A DNA stretch of 64,000 bases from positions 6,355,501-6,419,500 of the forward strand of contig NZ_CP129137.1 of assembly GCF_030406905.1 (NCBI RefSeq), in the 5' to 3' direction. Positions 51,747 to 61,059 of this stretch are shown here, piece by piece. A program made the position numbers and the translations under genes. The DNA is from Streptomyces sp. HUAS CB01 (GTDB lineage Bacteria > Actinomycetota > Actinomycetes > Streptomycetales > Streptomycetaceae). The notes beneath the pieces are model-generated. The model worked only from the letters and a program-made list of their open reading frames with translations. It searched no databases and was not told the DNA's origin. Within the stretch, counting starts at the first letter, position 1. Every line of letters begins with the position of its first letter.

Positions 51747-53300
51747 GTGAAACCCGCTGACGCCGACCACGCCCCCGCGGTCGGGGCCCGGTCCGCCCTC
51801 CACTGGCTGGGGTGGAACTGGTCCGGCTCCGCCGTGCTCCTGGTGCTCCAGCTCGCGTACACCATGTACACCGGGCGGACCGTGACGCCCGGCGCGTTCG
51901 GCGCGTACGCCATCGCCCTCACCATGATCCAGTTGCTCGGGTACGTGTCCAACGGCGGGCTGGCCACCTATGTACTGCGGGCCGGGGTGCTGACGCGGCC
52001 CGCCGTGCGCGCCGCCTGGCGACTCGGGACGGCCTGCGGGGTCCTCTGCTTCCTGGTGGTCCAGACGGCGGCCCCCCTGGTCGGCTCGCTGTGGGACATG
52101 CCCGAGATGACGCCGCTGCTCCGCCTGCTCGGCTGCCAGTTCCTCGTCCAGCCGGCGGCCACGGTGGTGATCGCCACGCTGCGCCGCACCGGGCGGGCCC
52201 GCACGGCGGTCACCTGCGAACTCGCAGGCCAGGCGAGCGGCATCGCCGTCGGGGTGGCCCTGATCGCCCTCGGGTGGAACCCCCTCGGGCTGGCCGCCGC
52301 ACAGCCCGCGGCGGCGGCCGTCACCCTGGCGATCGTCACGCTCCGGCCCACCGCCCGCCCCGCGCTGCCCCCCGGCCCTCCGGTCCGGGCGCGAGAACTG
52401 CTGGCGCCCTCGGGGTTCCTGGCCGGCTTCGGCCTCCTGGAGTTCGTCGGCACCAGCTCGCCCACCTGGACGGCCGGCCACCTCTTCGGGGCGGGCGCCA
52501 CCGGTGCCTACTCCCGCGCCTCCTACTTCGTCGGCCTCCCCTCCCAAGTCCTCTTCCAGGGCCTGAACTCGGCGGCCACCCCGCTGCTCGCCGAGCGCCG
52601 GGCCTCGGACCGCCTCGTCGGCGGCCGGGCGGCGGAGCACGTCGTGTGCGCCGCGTCGGCGGCGACCTTCGTCGGCTTCGGGGCACTGTGCGGGCTCGGG
52701 CCGGCCGCGCTCGGACTGCTGCTCGGTCCGGGCTGGACACTCGCCACCGCCCTGGTGCCCCTCACGGCGGCAGGGGCCGGCATGGCTCTGCTGTGCCGGT
52801 CCGGAATGATCGTCGACCAGACCCGGCACGCGGGCGGGGTGGTGCTGGCGACCCAACTGACCGTGCTCTCCACCACGTTCGCCGGTATCGCCGTCGCGGT
52901 CGCCGAGCAGAGCCTCGTCCTCCTCGCCGGCGCGGCGGCGCTCGGGCAGGCGGCCGGGCACCTGGTGCAGATCGGCGGCTGGCACCGGGCCGGCCTGCTG
53001 CACACGGGGACGGCGCTGCGCATGCACGCGATCCACGCCGTCATCGGTGCCGGGCTGGGTGGTGCGGCCGCGCTGGGGGGCGCGGGCCGTCCCCCGGCCG
53101 CCGGACTCGGCTACGGCCTCGTCTGCATGCTGCCGGTCGTCCTGCTCTGCGCCCTCCTGCGCCGCCGGATTCCGCTGTACGCGGTGGCCGCCGCGACGGG
53201 GATGCTGCGTGCCCCCCGAGCACGGCACGCCGGCCCCGAACCACTCGGAGCGGGAGTCCGGTTCGCCGCCGCGGCCCGTGACGACGTGAAAGGAAGCTGA
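51747..53300 (+). CDS. Wzx-type polysaccharide flippase
   Basis: A 517-residue membrane protein with about 12-14 helices in MOP/Wzx style. It opens WLGWNWSGSAVLLVLQLAYTMY and has VTPGAFGAYAIALTMIQLLGYVSNGG. A central block YSRASYFVGLPSQVLFQGLNSAATPLLAERR matches polysaccharide biosynthesis C-terminal domain proteins. It would flip the lipid-linked repeat unit to the outer face. GTG start; the next gene follows after 2 nt. Confidence 0.85.
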   Translation: MKPADADHAPAVGARSALHWLGWNWSGSAVLLVLQLAYTMYTGRTVTPGAFGAYAIALTMIQLLGYVSNGGLATYVLRAGVLTRPAVRAAWRLGTACGVLCFLVVQTAAPLVGSLWDMPEMTPLLRLLGCQFLVQPAATVVIATLRRTGRARTAVTCELAGQASGIAVGVALIALGWNPLGLAAAQPAAAAVTLAIVTLRPTARPALPPGPPVRARELLAPSGFLAGFGLLEFVGTSSPTWTAGHLFGAGATGAYSRASYFVGLPSQVLFQGLNSAATPLLAERRASDRLVGGRAAEHVVCAASAATFVGFGALCGLGPAALGLLLGPGWTLATALVPLTAAGAGMALLCRSGMIVDQTRHAGGVVLATQLTVLSTTFAGIAVAVAEQSLVLLAGAAALGQAAGHLVQIGGWHRAGLLHTGTALRMHAIHAVIGAGLGGAAALGGAGRPPAAGLGYGLVCMLPVVLLCALLRRRIPLYAVAAATGMLRAPRARHAGPEPLGAGVRFAAAARDDVKGS

Positions 53301-53302
53301 CC

Positions 53303-54463
53303 ATGCACATCGGCTTTGCCGGTCCCGTGGACCTCACGACGCTCCGCGACCGGCTGCCGGAGGGCGTCCCGCCCGTCTACGCGTTCCCGTACACCGGCTG
53401 GCTGGTGCGCACCTGGCTGGAACAAGGACACCGGGTGACCGCCTACGCCCTGAGCGCCGAGGTGAGCGAGCGTCGTGTGTACGGGGACGGCGATCCGCTG
53501 CGGATCGTCGTCGTACCGCAGCGCCCCCAGGCCCGGCACCGCGCGCGCGACTTCTTCCGCCGCGAGCGCCGGGAGCTGGCCGCGGCCATGCGTGCGCACC
53601 CCGCCGACGTGATCAGCGCCCACTGGACCTACGAGTTCGCCCTCGCGGCGGCGGACAGCGGACTGCCGTCCTGCGTCACCGCCCACGACGCGCCCCTCCG
53701 CGCCGCCTGGGAGATGCGCAGCGCCTTTCGCTGGACGCGCCACAGCCTGGCCCTGCCCGCCGTGCACCGGGCCACCGCCCTGAGCGCCGTCAGCCCGTAC
53801 ACGGTGCGGCATCTGCGGCGCTGTCTGGGCGTGCGGCGACACGTCCAGGTGATCCCCAACGGCGTGCTGCTCGACTCCCTGCCACGGGCCGGGGCTCCCC
53901 GCCGCGACGCGGAACCGGTGTTCGCCTCGGCGTTGCAGGGGTGGGGCCGGCTGAAGAACGGAACCGGGCTGCTGCAGGCCTTCCGTCTCGTGCGCGACCG
54001 GCTTCCCACGGCACGACTGCTGACGTTCGGCCATGGATTCGGCCCCGGCGGGCCCGCCGAGAGCTGGGCCGTGGGGAAGGAGCTCCACCACGGGGTGGAC
54101 TTCGTCGGACGCACCGACCATCCGCTCATGGCGCAGCGCCTCGCCCGGGAGGCCGACGTGCTGGTCCACCCGTCCCTCGCGGAGAACCTCCCCCTGACGA
54201 TCCTCGAGGCCATGGCGATCGGCGTGCCGGTCGTGGCGGGTGCCCGGAGCGGAGGGGTGCCCTGGGTGCTCGACGGCGGTCGCGCGGGCGCCCTGACGGA
54301 CGTCGACGACCCGGCGGTGCTGGCCTCGACCATGACGGAGCTCGCCCGGGACCACGAGCGGCGGGCACTGCTCGCCGAGCGGGCCCGGAAGCGCGTCGAG
54401 GGCGACTTCCGGCTCCAGGACGTGGCCCGTGCCTACGTCGACTGGTTCCGTACGGCCTGCTGA
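53303..54463 (+). CDS. Family 4 (GT-B) glycosyltransferase
   Basis: A 386-residue GT-B enzyme. Its N-terminal domain opens MHIGFAGPVDLTTL and has DVISAHWTYEFALAAADSGLPSCVTAHDAPL. The C-terminal donor site is LVHPSLAENLPLTILEAMAIGVPVVAGARSGG, with the E-x7-E motif of GT4 retaining enzymes. It starts 2 nt after the flippase gene. Sugar specificity is not readable from sequence. Confidence 0.88.
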   Translation: MHIGFAGPVDLTTLRDRLPEGVPPVYAFPYTGWLVRTWLEQGHRVTAYALSAEVSERRVYGDGDPLRIVVVPQRPQARHRARDFFRRERRELAAAMRAHPADVISAHWTYEFALAAADSGLPSCVTAHDAPLRAAWEMRSAFRWTRHSLALPAVHRATALSAVSPYTVRHLRRCLGVRRHVQVIPNGVLLDSLPRAGAPRRDAEPVFASALQGWGRLKNGTGLLQAFRLVRDRLPTARLLTFGHGFGPGGPAESWAVGKELHHGVDFVGRTDHPLMAQRLAREADVLVHPSLAENLPLTILEAMAIGVPVVAGARSGGVPWVLDGGRAGALTDVDDPAVLASTMTELARDHERRALLAERARKRVEGDFRLQDVARAYVDWFRTAC

Positions 54464-54578
54464 CCCCGCACCGCCCGCCGCCTCTCGCCCGGACCCCGTA
54501 CGCCGGGCGGGCGTCCACCACCACCGGCCTCCTCCCCATCGAATCCCGACGCACGCGCGAACCGGCTCTGGAGGGCCC

Positions 54579-55346
54579 ATGTCACAGCACCAGCTCACGA
54601 GGCACTACGACACCAAGTACGCGGCGGACGCGACGAGCGAGGCACCCGTCCCGCTCAGCCTCGACCAGCCACTGCCCAGGGACCGGTTCTCCGCGGCCGT
54701 GGCCGAACTGCCCCGGAGGCTCCCGAAAGGCGCGGACGTCCTGGAACTCGGCGCCGGCAACGGCCTGATCGCCCGGAGTCTGCTCGCGGGGGGAGTGCCG
54801 TTCGGGTCGTACACCCTCGGCGACCTGTCCGAGGCCCGGATGGCCGGACTGCGGCGGAACTTCACCGACCCCCGGTTCCGGTTCGCGCAGACGGACGCGG
54901 AGCGGCCCTCCGCGACCGTCCAGGGGCCCTTCGACGCCGTGCTGATGGTGGCCCTGATCGAGCACCTCGTGGATCCGCTCCGGGCCATGATCGATGTCCG
55001 CTCGCTCCTCAGGCCCGGCGGATTCGTGTACGTGGACACGCCCAACATCGCCAAGTGGACCCGCCGGGTGAAGCTCGCGCTCGGGCGCTTCCCCTCCACG
55101 GCCTCCGACAACGAAGGGCTCACCACGTACGCCGGCCGCGAGGTGGACCTGCACGACGAGGGCCACCTGCACTACTTCACCTACCGGTCACTGGAGCTCA
55201 TGCTGACCGGCCGCTGCGGCTTCTCACGGGTGGAACGCACGGGCTACTTCATCGGCCCGCGGCCCATCGACGCCCGTGTGGGGACCCGGCTGGCCCGCAG
55301 GTACCCGACCGTCTTCTCGGAGATCGCCTGCTTCGCCTACGCGTAG
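54579..55346 (+). CDS. SAM-dependent methyltransferase
   Basis: A 255-residue class I methyltransferase. Motif I is VLELGAGNGLIARSLL. Further on are FDAVLMVALIEHLVDPLRAMIDV and GGFVYVDTPNIAKWTRRV, followed by a DLHDEGHLHYFTYRSLELML region seen in polysaccharide-cluster methyltransferases. The ATG has GGAGGG nearby. Last gene of the rightward block, facing the leftward FkbM gene. Confidence 0.85.
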   Translation: MSQHQLTRHYDTKYAADATSEAPVPLSLDQPLPRDRFSAAVAELPRRLPKGADVLELGAGNGLIARSLLAGGVPFGSYTLGDLSEARMAGLRRNFTDPRFRFAQTDAERPSATVQGPFDAVLMVALIEHLVDPLRAMIDVRSLLRPGGFVYVDTPNIAKWTRRVKLALGRFPSTASDNEGLTTYAGREVDLHDEGHLHYFTYRSLELMLTGRCGFSRVERTGYFIGPRPIDARVGTRLARRYPTVFSEIACFAYA

Positions 55347-55448
55347 GGGACGTAGGACGGGCCCGCGCCGCCGTCCGGACGACCGCCCGGGCCACCGAGG
55401 ACGCCCTGCTCCGCCGAGCGGACGCGGCATCCGCGGCGGCCCGGGTCC

Positions 55449-56279
55449 TCACGCGGGCCTCACGGACGCCAGGTAGTTGCTCACCCCGCGGAAGTGCTCG
55501 AGTTCCTCGGTGTACTCCCGCACGGGCAGCAGGACCCCGCCGGGGCAGATCCGCCACATCCGGTAGCCGAGCGGGGAGAGCAGGTCCCAGAAGTCCCGGA
55601 AGAAGGTGCGGGAGTAGACGTTGGCCGAGCCGAACTCGAAGGCGATGGTCGTCACCCTCCGGTCCCTGAGGCTGCCGGCCGCCCCGCGCAGGGCCTGGAA
55701 CTCCGCTCCCTCGATGTCGAGCTTCAGCAGGTCGATCCGCTCGACCCCCCACCTCTCGACCTCGCGGTCGATGGTGGTGACCGGCACCTTCTCCTGATGT
55801 GCCGTCATATCACCGAAATAGGAGTCGCGGCGGCGGTGGACGGACGCCACGCCCGAGCCCGGAGTGTCGGCGAAGATCGTCGCGGAGCCCTCCTCGTCGC
55901 TCACCGCGGCGGGAATGACCACCTGGTTCGGGATCCTGGCCCCGGCCAGGGCCGACTGGCACGCGGGCTGTGGTTCGAACAGGAAGAAGCGGCCGTTCCG
56001 CGTGCCGAGGGCGGAGCGCAGCCCGGCCGACCACTGGCCGTAGTTCGCACCCACGTCGAAGACCACCGGGGCCTCGACGCCCCGGAGGCAGCGCCGCGCG
56101 GCGACGATCTCGCCACGCAGGTCCCAGCCGGTCCCGGCGCCCCTTCCCTGGAGGATCTCCAAGTAGATCTCGAGCAGACGGGTCCCCTGCCGCATCCGCC
56201 GGCTGCTCGCCAGCCGGCACAGCTGGGGCGCCGCGGCCTTGGCGGTCCGGCCGAGGAGGCCGGCTTCATGTACCTGCAT
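55449..56279 (-). CDS. FkbM family methyltransferase
   Basis: A 276-residue FkbM-type O-methyltransferase. Motif I is VVFDVGANYGQWSAGLRSAL and later blocks are FFLFEPQPACQSAL and the diagnostic DLLKLDIEGAEFQALRGA. AAAGGAAT precedes the ATG. It overlaps the preceding glycosyltransferase gene by 14 bp. It probably methylates a sugar hydroxyl. Confidence 0.9.
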   Translation of the reverse strand: MQVHEAGLLGRTAKAAAPQLCRLASSRRMRQGTRLLEIYLEILQGRGAGTGWDLRGEIVAARRCLRGVEAPVVFDVGANYGQWSAGLRSALGTRNGRFFLFEPQPACQSALAGARIPNQVVIPAAVSDEEGSATIFADTPGSGVASVHRRRDSYFGDMTAHQEKVPVTTIDREVERWGVERIDLLKLDIEGAEFQALRGAAGSLRDRRVTTIAFEFGSANVYSRTFFRDFWDLLSPLGYRMWRICPGGVLLPVREYTEELEHFRGVSNYLASVRPA

Positions 56280-57471
56280 GCGGATTCCTTTGGTCTCGTT
56301 CCATCGCCTGCAGCAGCCCGTCGCCGAAACGCGCCGCCATGCCCTCCGTCGTGTACGCCGCGACATCGCTCCGGCAGGCCGTACGGAGGGCCTCCAGCCG
56401 TGCGGGGTCGCGCAGCAGCGCGGTCACGGCGCCGACGTAGGCCGTGGGGTCGTCCGGCGCGACCAGCGCGTTGCGGCCGTCGGCCAGGTACTCGAACTCG
56501 GGGGCGTGCCAGGGCCAGTCCGTGGTGACGACGGGCGTGCGCAGGGCGAAGGAGTCCACCGCGCAGAGTCCGACCCGGCCCGGCATCAGCATGACGTCGC
56601 CCACCGCCCCGAGCGGCCCGGCGCTCGCTCCGCCCCGCCGGCCCACCGCGACGACCGGGCTGCCGGGCCGGTTCGCTGCGGCCTCGACCAGGTGGCGGTC
56701 GGCGCCGTCGCCCGCCACCAGCAGCCGGAAGCCCGGGAGTTCGGCGGCGATGCGGTCGGCGCACTCCAGCAAAAACGGGATCCGCTTGGGCGCGTCCAGC
56801 CCTCCGAGGTACAGGGCGGTGCGCCCCTCGGTCAGGCCGTACCGCTCGCGCAGCAGCGCCGCCTCGGCGAACTCCGCCGTCCCCGGCCGCACGGCCCGGG
56901 CGCGCGCGGCGACGAGCTCCGCGGTGTCGACGGAGTTGCGCACCACGGTGATCCGGTCGCGGGGGAAGCCCCGGGAGGCGACGTGCGCCGCTCCGCCCTC
57001 GGTGTAGGCGAAGAACCAGGATCCGAGCCGGGTCAGGGCGCCCTTGGCGACGGCTTCCACGCGGCTCGGCGGCTTGGTGTAGGTCCGGCCGTGCCCCCAG
57101 AACGCGACCCGGGGGGCGCGCCGCGGGCGGCCCGTCGACCGGAGGAGCAGGGGGTACGCCTCCAGGTTGTGCAGCGCCTGCTCCAGGACGACGAGGTCGG
57201 CGGAGGCGGCCCGGCGCCGCACTCGGCGCCAGAGCAGGGACCTTCCTCCCGGCAGGGCGACGCGCCGGGTGTCGACCTGGGTCGCGCAGGCGCAGGACGC
57301 GGCGTCCCCGCGTTCGGCCTGGTGCGCGGGCGCGGGCCCGTGCAGCACTTCGAGTTCCACACCCTCGGCGGCCAGCCGTGTCTGCAGCCGGTCGAAGAAG
57401 GACGTGCGGTAGCCCGGGACGTACGGCTGCACCACGACCACGCGGCGCCGGCCGCTTCCGGCGGTCACCAC
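56266..57471 (-). CDS. Family 4 (GT-B) glycosyltransferase
   Basis: A 401-residue GT-B enzyme opening VVVVQPYVPGYRTSFFDRLQ. Domain blocks include VAFWGHGRTYTKPPSRVEA, ALYLGGLDAPKRIPFLLE and the donor-binding VGLCAVDSFALRTPVVTTDWPWHAPEFEYL, in which the second Glu is kept. GTG start overlaps the previous gene by 7 bp. One of three consecutive GT4-like genes in the leftward block. Confidence 0.87.
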   Translation of the reverse strand: MVTAGSGRRRVVVVQPYVPGYRTSFFDRLQTRLAAEGVELEVLHGPAPAHQAERGDAASCACATQVDTRRVALPGGRSLLWRRVRRRAASADLVVLEQALHNLEAYPLLLRSTGRPRRAPRVAFWGHGRTYTKPPSRVEAVAKGALTRLGSWFFAYTEGGAAHVASRGFPRDRITVVRNSVDTAELVAARARAVRPGTAEFAEAALLRERYGLTEGRTALYLGGLDAPKRIPFLLECADRIAAELPGFRLLVAGDGADRHLVEAAANRPGSPVVAVGRRGGASAGPLGAVGDVMLMPGRVGLCAVDSFALRTPVVTTDWPWHAPEFEYLADGRNALVAPDDPTAYVGAVTALLRDPARLEALRTACRSDVAAYTTEGMAARFGDGLLQAMERDQRNPHAGT

Positions 57472-58712
57472 GACGGCTCCGCGACAGCGGCCGCCGGCCG
57501 GCTCGCGGCCCGCGCCAGGGCCTGCGCGTACACGGCCTCGATGCCGGCCGTCCAGGACCGTGCGCTGTACCGCTCGGCGTGCACCCGGCGGCAGTGCTCA
57601 CGCAGCAGGGGGAAGCGCTCGCGTGCCGTCACGAGGGCGTGCGGCAGCTCGCCCGAGGCGCCGTAGACCGCCCCCGTACCGTCCCTGCGCACACTGTCCG
57701 CCGCCGCCGAGCCCGCGAGGGCGAGCACCGGCACTCCCGCCGCCAGCGCCTCCTGGCACACGAGCGCGGTGGCGGACTCGGGGCAGACGCTGGGGAAGAC
57801 CAGACCCGTGTAACGCGGCAGCCGGGCGGCGACCTCCTGGCGCGGGAGGGGGCCGAGCAGCCTGACCGCGCCGGGTGCGACCTCCCTGCACGCCGACTCC
57901 AGCGGTCCGGAACCGATCACGTCGAGGGGTTCGCTCTCCGGCCAGTTCCGGAGCAGGGGCAGGATGCCCTTCTCCTCGCTCAGCCGTCCGGCGTACACCC
58001 ATCGCGCGGCCGCCGCGGGCCGGTCCCCGGGGCCGGTCCCCGGACTCCCCGACGCGACGAAGTTGGGTACCAGGGCCAGCTTTTCCGGGGGCACCCCGAA
58101 CCGCTGGTACAGGTCCCGGCTGCGCTCGGAGAGCACCACCAGCCGCTCGGCGCGCCGCAGAAGGGGATGGGCCGCCGCTCCGTGCCGCCCGGCCCAGGTG
58201 AGGGGGAGCGTCGCGCCGCGCCGGCCCCGGTAGCACCCGTGCCGCAGTCCTGTCCACCGGTCGCCGTCGGGGCACGCGGTGCAGGTCTTCCCGTCGCGGA
58301 AGAGCGTGGCGGCCGCGCACACCGGCCGGTAGTTGTGGAGCGTGGCGACCACGGCGCCGGGCCAGCGGTCCAGCCAGTCGGTGGCGAAGTTGGGGAACAG
58401 GTTGTGCACGTGCACCACGTCGGGGCCGAGCCGGCGGAGTTCTGCCAGCGGCGACCTGCCGCGGCCCGTGGCGACCCGGACCGCCGCACGCAGGGTGTAG
58501 CCGCGCTCGGTCTCCAGCGCGTCGGTGTGGGCGGCGACCAGGGTGACGTCGTGCCCGGCGGCGCGCAGCGCCTCCGCCTGGTCGAGCACGGCGGCGTTCT
58601 CCCCGCTCGGCCGGCGGGAGGAGTAGAAGCTGTGCACCAGCGCCACGCGGTGGGCCGCCGGGTTGCCCGGTGGACGGTCCGTCCGGGGACGGGGTGCCTC
58701 TTGTGCTGGCAT
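57465..58712 (-). CDS. Family 4 (GT-B) glycosyltransferase
   Basis: A 415-residue GT-B enzyme. It opens RVALVHSFYSSRRPSGENAAV and has DVVHVHNLFPNFATDW and an inserted Cys-rich turn (GKTCTACPDGDRW). The donor block is PESATALVCQEALAAGVPVLALAGSA with E-x7-E. The ATG at 58712 gives a short Pro-rich leader. The CxxC-type turn is shared with a subset of GT4 proteins and may bind zinc. Confidence 0.88.
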   Translation of the reverse strand: MPAQEAPRPRTDRPPGNPAAHRVALVHSFYSSRRPSGENAAVLDQAEALRAAGHDVTLVAAHTDALETERGYTLRAAVRVATGRGRSPLAELRRLGPDVVHVHNLFPNFATDWLDRWPGAVVATLHNYRPVCAAATLFRDGKTCTACPDGDRWTGLRHGCYRGRRGATLPLTWAGRHGAAAHPLLRRAERLVVLSERSRDLYQRFGVPPEKLALVPNFVASGSPGTGPGDRPAAAARWVYAGRLSEEKGILPLLRNWPESEPLDVIGSGPLESACREVAPGAVRLLGPLPRQEVAARLPRYTGLVFPSVCPESATALVCQEALAAGVPVLALAGSAAADSVRRDGTGAVYGASGELPHALVTARERFPLLREHCRRVHAERYSARSWTAGIEAVYAQALARAASRPAAAVAEPSW

Positions 58713-58795
58713 GCGGTCTGCTGCTCTTTCCGGTCGCGGATGGGCGGTGGGCGGTGGGCCGGCCGTGGGACGACGGCCCGCGCCGGCCCGGCACG

Positions 58796-60133
58796 TCAAC
58801 GACGGTTCAGTACGGCCTCGTACAGCCGCTCGGCGAACTCGGCCTTCGCGGCCCAGGTGTGCTGCCTGGCCCACCGAGGCCCGGCCTCCGCCGTGCGGCG
58901 GCGGGCCTCCTCGTCGGCGAGCACCCCCGCCAGCGCGTCGGCGAGGCGCCACGGCAGGTCCGCCGGGTCGCCCAGCGGTACGGGGGCCGCGCAGCCCGGC
59001 GCGGAGAAGTCCCCCACGCCCTGGTGGTCGAGATGCACCACGGGCAGCCCGCGGGCCCACGCCTCGAGGTTCTGCACGCCGAAGGAGTCGCGGAGGCTGG
59101 TGAAGAGCAGCACGTCCGCGTCGTCGTACGCGGCGAGGGTGTCCTTCCAGGGCAGCCGGCCCCGGAAGGACACGGAACCGGTGAGGCCCAGCCGGGCGGT
59201 GAGCCGCTCCAGGTCCGCGCGGAGCGGGCCGTCCCCGAGCACCACGAAACGGGCGTCGGGAACGCGGTCCGAGAGGAGCGCGAACGCCCTCAGGGCCAGT
59301 TCCGGCGCCTTGATGGCGGTGAGCCTCCCGACCCAGAGCACGGTCGGCGGGCGGTCCGGCCGCTCCGGCCCCTCCCGCGCGGGCTCCCGCAGCAACTCGT
59401 CGGGCACACCGTCGCTGAGGACCATGCGGGGATCGGCGCGGCCCAGGCGGCGGGCCCGTCGCGCGGTGTCGCGATTGGTGGTGAGGACCAGGGCCGCCTC
59501 CCGGACCGTCGCACGGCACGTCGGACGCAGGCTCATGCCCCGCACCCACAGCAGCTCCCGCACCATCTCCTGGAAGTACGCGGGTCCCAGCCAGCGGCGG
59601 TGGCTGCGCGGCGCGGTCTGCCCGCCGCCCACGGGGCCGAACACCAGCGGCGGTCCGAGCCGCCGCAGCGCGCTGCCGCCCACGAGCGAGCCGTACGACA
59701 CGTGGTGCACCAGATCGGCGCCGCCGAGCCCGTGGCCGCGCGCGTGTTCCAGGGCGCGCCGCTGCCATCCGTCGTAGTGGACGAACTCCAGGGCCTGGCC
59801 GCGCAGGAAGCCCGGCAGCAGACGGACCCACCAGGGGCGGGGCGGGGCCGGCACGACATGCGTCCTGATCCGCCGCCCCACCGGACCGAGGGCCTCGATC
59901 CGCCTGCCGATGTGCTCCGTGTTGCCGCCGTGGGGGCGGGTCAGCAGCTCGACCGTGTGTCCGCGCCGGGCCAGCGCCTCGGCCCAGGCCCAGCCCATGC
60001 CCGGCTCGGTGCCGCGGCTCGGGTCGCACGCGTACGACGCCAGGACGATGCGCAGGGCCCGCGAGGCGGGGGCGGGCGGGGGGGCGTCGTGCCGGTGGCG
60101 TACGTCCGGGGCCTCACCGGTCGGAGCCGTCAA
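58796..60133 (-). CDS. Family 4 (GT-B) glycosyltransferase
   Basis: A 445-residue GT-B enzyme. It opens LRIVLASYACDPSRGTEPGMGWAWAEALARRGH, a signature of one GT4 subgroup. It also has VLWVGRLTAIKAPELALRAF and the donor block LRDSFGVQNLEAWARGLPVVHLDHQGVG. The only workable start is TTG at 60133. It overlaps the previous gene's TGA (TTGA) and has GAGAGGG just upstream, so translation is coupled. Confidence 0.86.
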   Translation of the reverse strand: MTAPTGEAPDVRHRHDAPPPAPASRALRIVLASYACDPSRGTEPGMGWAWAEALARRGHTVELLTRPHGGNTEHIGRRIEALGPVGRRIRTHVVPAPPRPWWVRLLPGFLRGQALEFVHYDGWQRRALEHARGHGLGGADLVHHVSYGSLVGGSALRRLGPPLVFGPVGGGQTAPRSHRRWLGPAYFQEMVRELLWVRGMSLRPTCRATVREAALVLTTNRDTARRARRLGRADPRMVLSDGVPDELLREPAREGPERPDRPPTVLWVGRLTAIKAPELALRAFALLSDRVPDARFVVLGDGPLRADLERLTARLGLTGSVSFRGRLPWKDTLAAYDDADVLLFTSLRDSFGVQNLEAWARGLPVVHLDHQGVGDFSAPGCAAPVPLGDPADLPWRLADALAGVLADEEARRRTAEAGPRWARQHTWAAKAEFAERLYEAVLNRR

Positions 60134-61059
60134 CGCGCCCTCTCCCGCCTGCTGACGAGCGCCGTCCCGGCGTCCGGGGGGCGCGTCGGCGGGGCGGACG
60201 CGCCCGGTGGCGTCCGGAGGGCCGCCTGCCGGACGACACCCCCGACGAACCGGGCGTTGCCGAACAGATAGCGCCGCCACAGCCGCCGCGGCTCGCAGCC
60301 CAGCCGGAACAGCCATTCCAGTCCGCCGTTCTGCATCCAGGGCGGTGCCTGCCGTTTGCTGCCCGCGATGAAGTCGAACGCGGCGCCCACCGCCACGCTC
60401 ACCACGGGCAGTGCGGCGCTCAGTTCGGCCGCCCGGTGGTCCTGCAACGGGGTGCCCAGGCCCACCCAGACGATGTCGGCACCGACGGCACGGATGTCGT
60501 CCTCCTGCCCCCGCAGCTCCTGGGAGGTCAGCGACCGGAACGGCGGGGAGCAGGTCCCGGCGAGCACGGCCCGGGGGAAGCGCCGCCGCAGTTCGCGCTG
60601 CAACGCCGCCAGCACCTCCGGTGTGGAGCCCAGCAGATAGTGGCGCAGTCCCGTGCCCTGGCTCATGGAGAAGACGTCCAGCATGAGGTCCGGGCCGTAC
60701 ACCCGTCTGCGCGGCAGGGCCGTGCCCCGGTGGAGGAGTTGGTTCGCCCAGACCACGGGCTGTCCGTCGGCGAGATTGAGGAACGCCGAGCGGAGGGTCC
60801 TCAGCAGGGCCGGATCCCTGTCGCCGAGGGCGAGGGTGTAGGCGTTGCACAGGTGCACGTCACTCCCCACCGGGGCGGCGGCGGTTCCGCCGCCTTCCCC
60901 CGCCCGGTGAGCCTCGCGCGCCTTTCGGACGTGCAGGGCGCGGTGCACCACCCGGCGCGCCGCGCCTTCACGGGTGTGCGCCGTGACGGGCACGCCCAGG
61001 CACGAGACCACGGGGGCGGCCGCTGTGTCGTTCGCCGTTCGATCGCCGAGCGCCGTCAT
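60130..61059 (-). CDS. WecG/TagA/CpsF family glycosyltransferase
   Basis: A 309-residue GT26 enzyme. Diagnostic blocks are CNAYTLALGDRDPALLRTLRSAFLNLADGQPVVW, VYGPDLMLDVF, HYLLGSTPEVLAAL and DIVWVGLGTPLQDHRAAELSAALPVVSVAVGAAFDFIAGSKRQAPPWMQNGGLEWLFRLGCEP. This family adds the second sugar onto undecaprenyl-linked sugar. It overlaps the epimerase gene by ATGA. Likely partner of the sugar-phosphate transferase at 62186. Confidence 0.92.
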   Translation of the reverse strand: MTALGDRTANDTAAAPVVSCLGVPVTAHTREGAARRVVHRALHVRKAREAHRAGEGGGTAAAPVGSDVHLCNAYTLALGDRDPALLRTLRSAFLNLADGQPVVWANQLLHRGTALPRRRVYGPDLMLDVFSMSQGTGLRHYLLGSTPEVLAALQRELRRRFPRAVLAGTCSPPFRSLTSQELRGQEDDIRAVGADIVWVGLGTPLQDHRAAELSAALPVVSVAVGAAFDFIAGSKRQAPPWMQNGGLEWLFRLGCEPRRLWRRYLFGNARFVGGVVRQAALRTPPGASAPPTRPPDAGTALVSRRERAR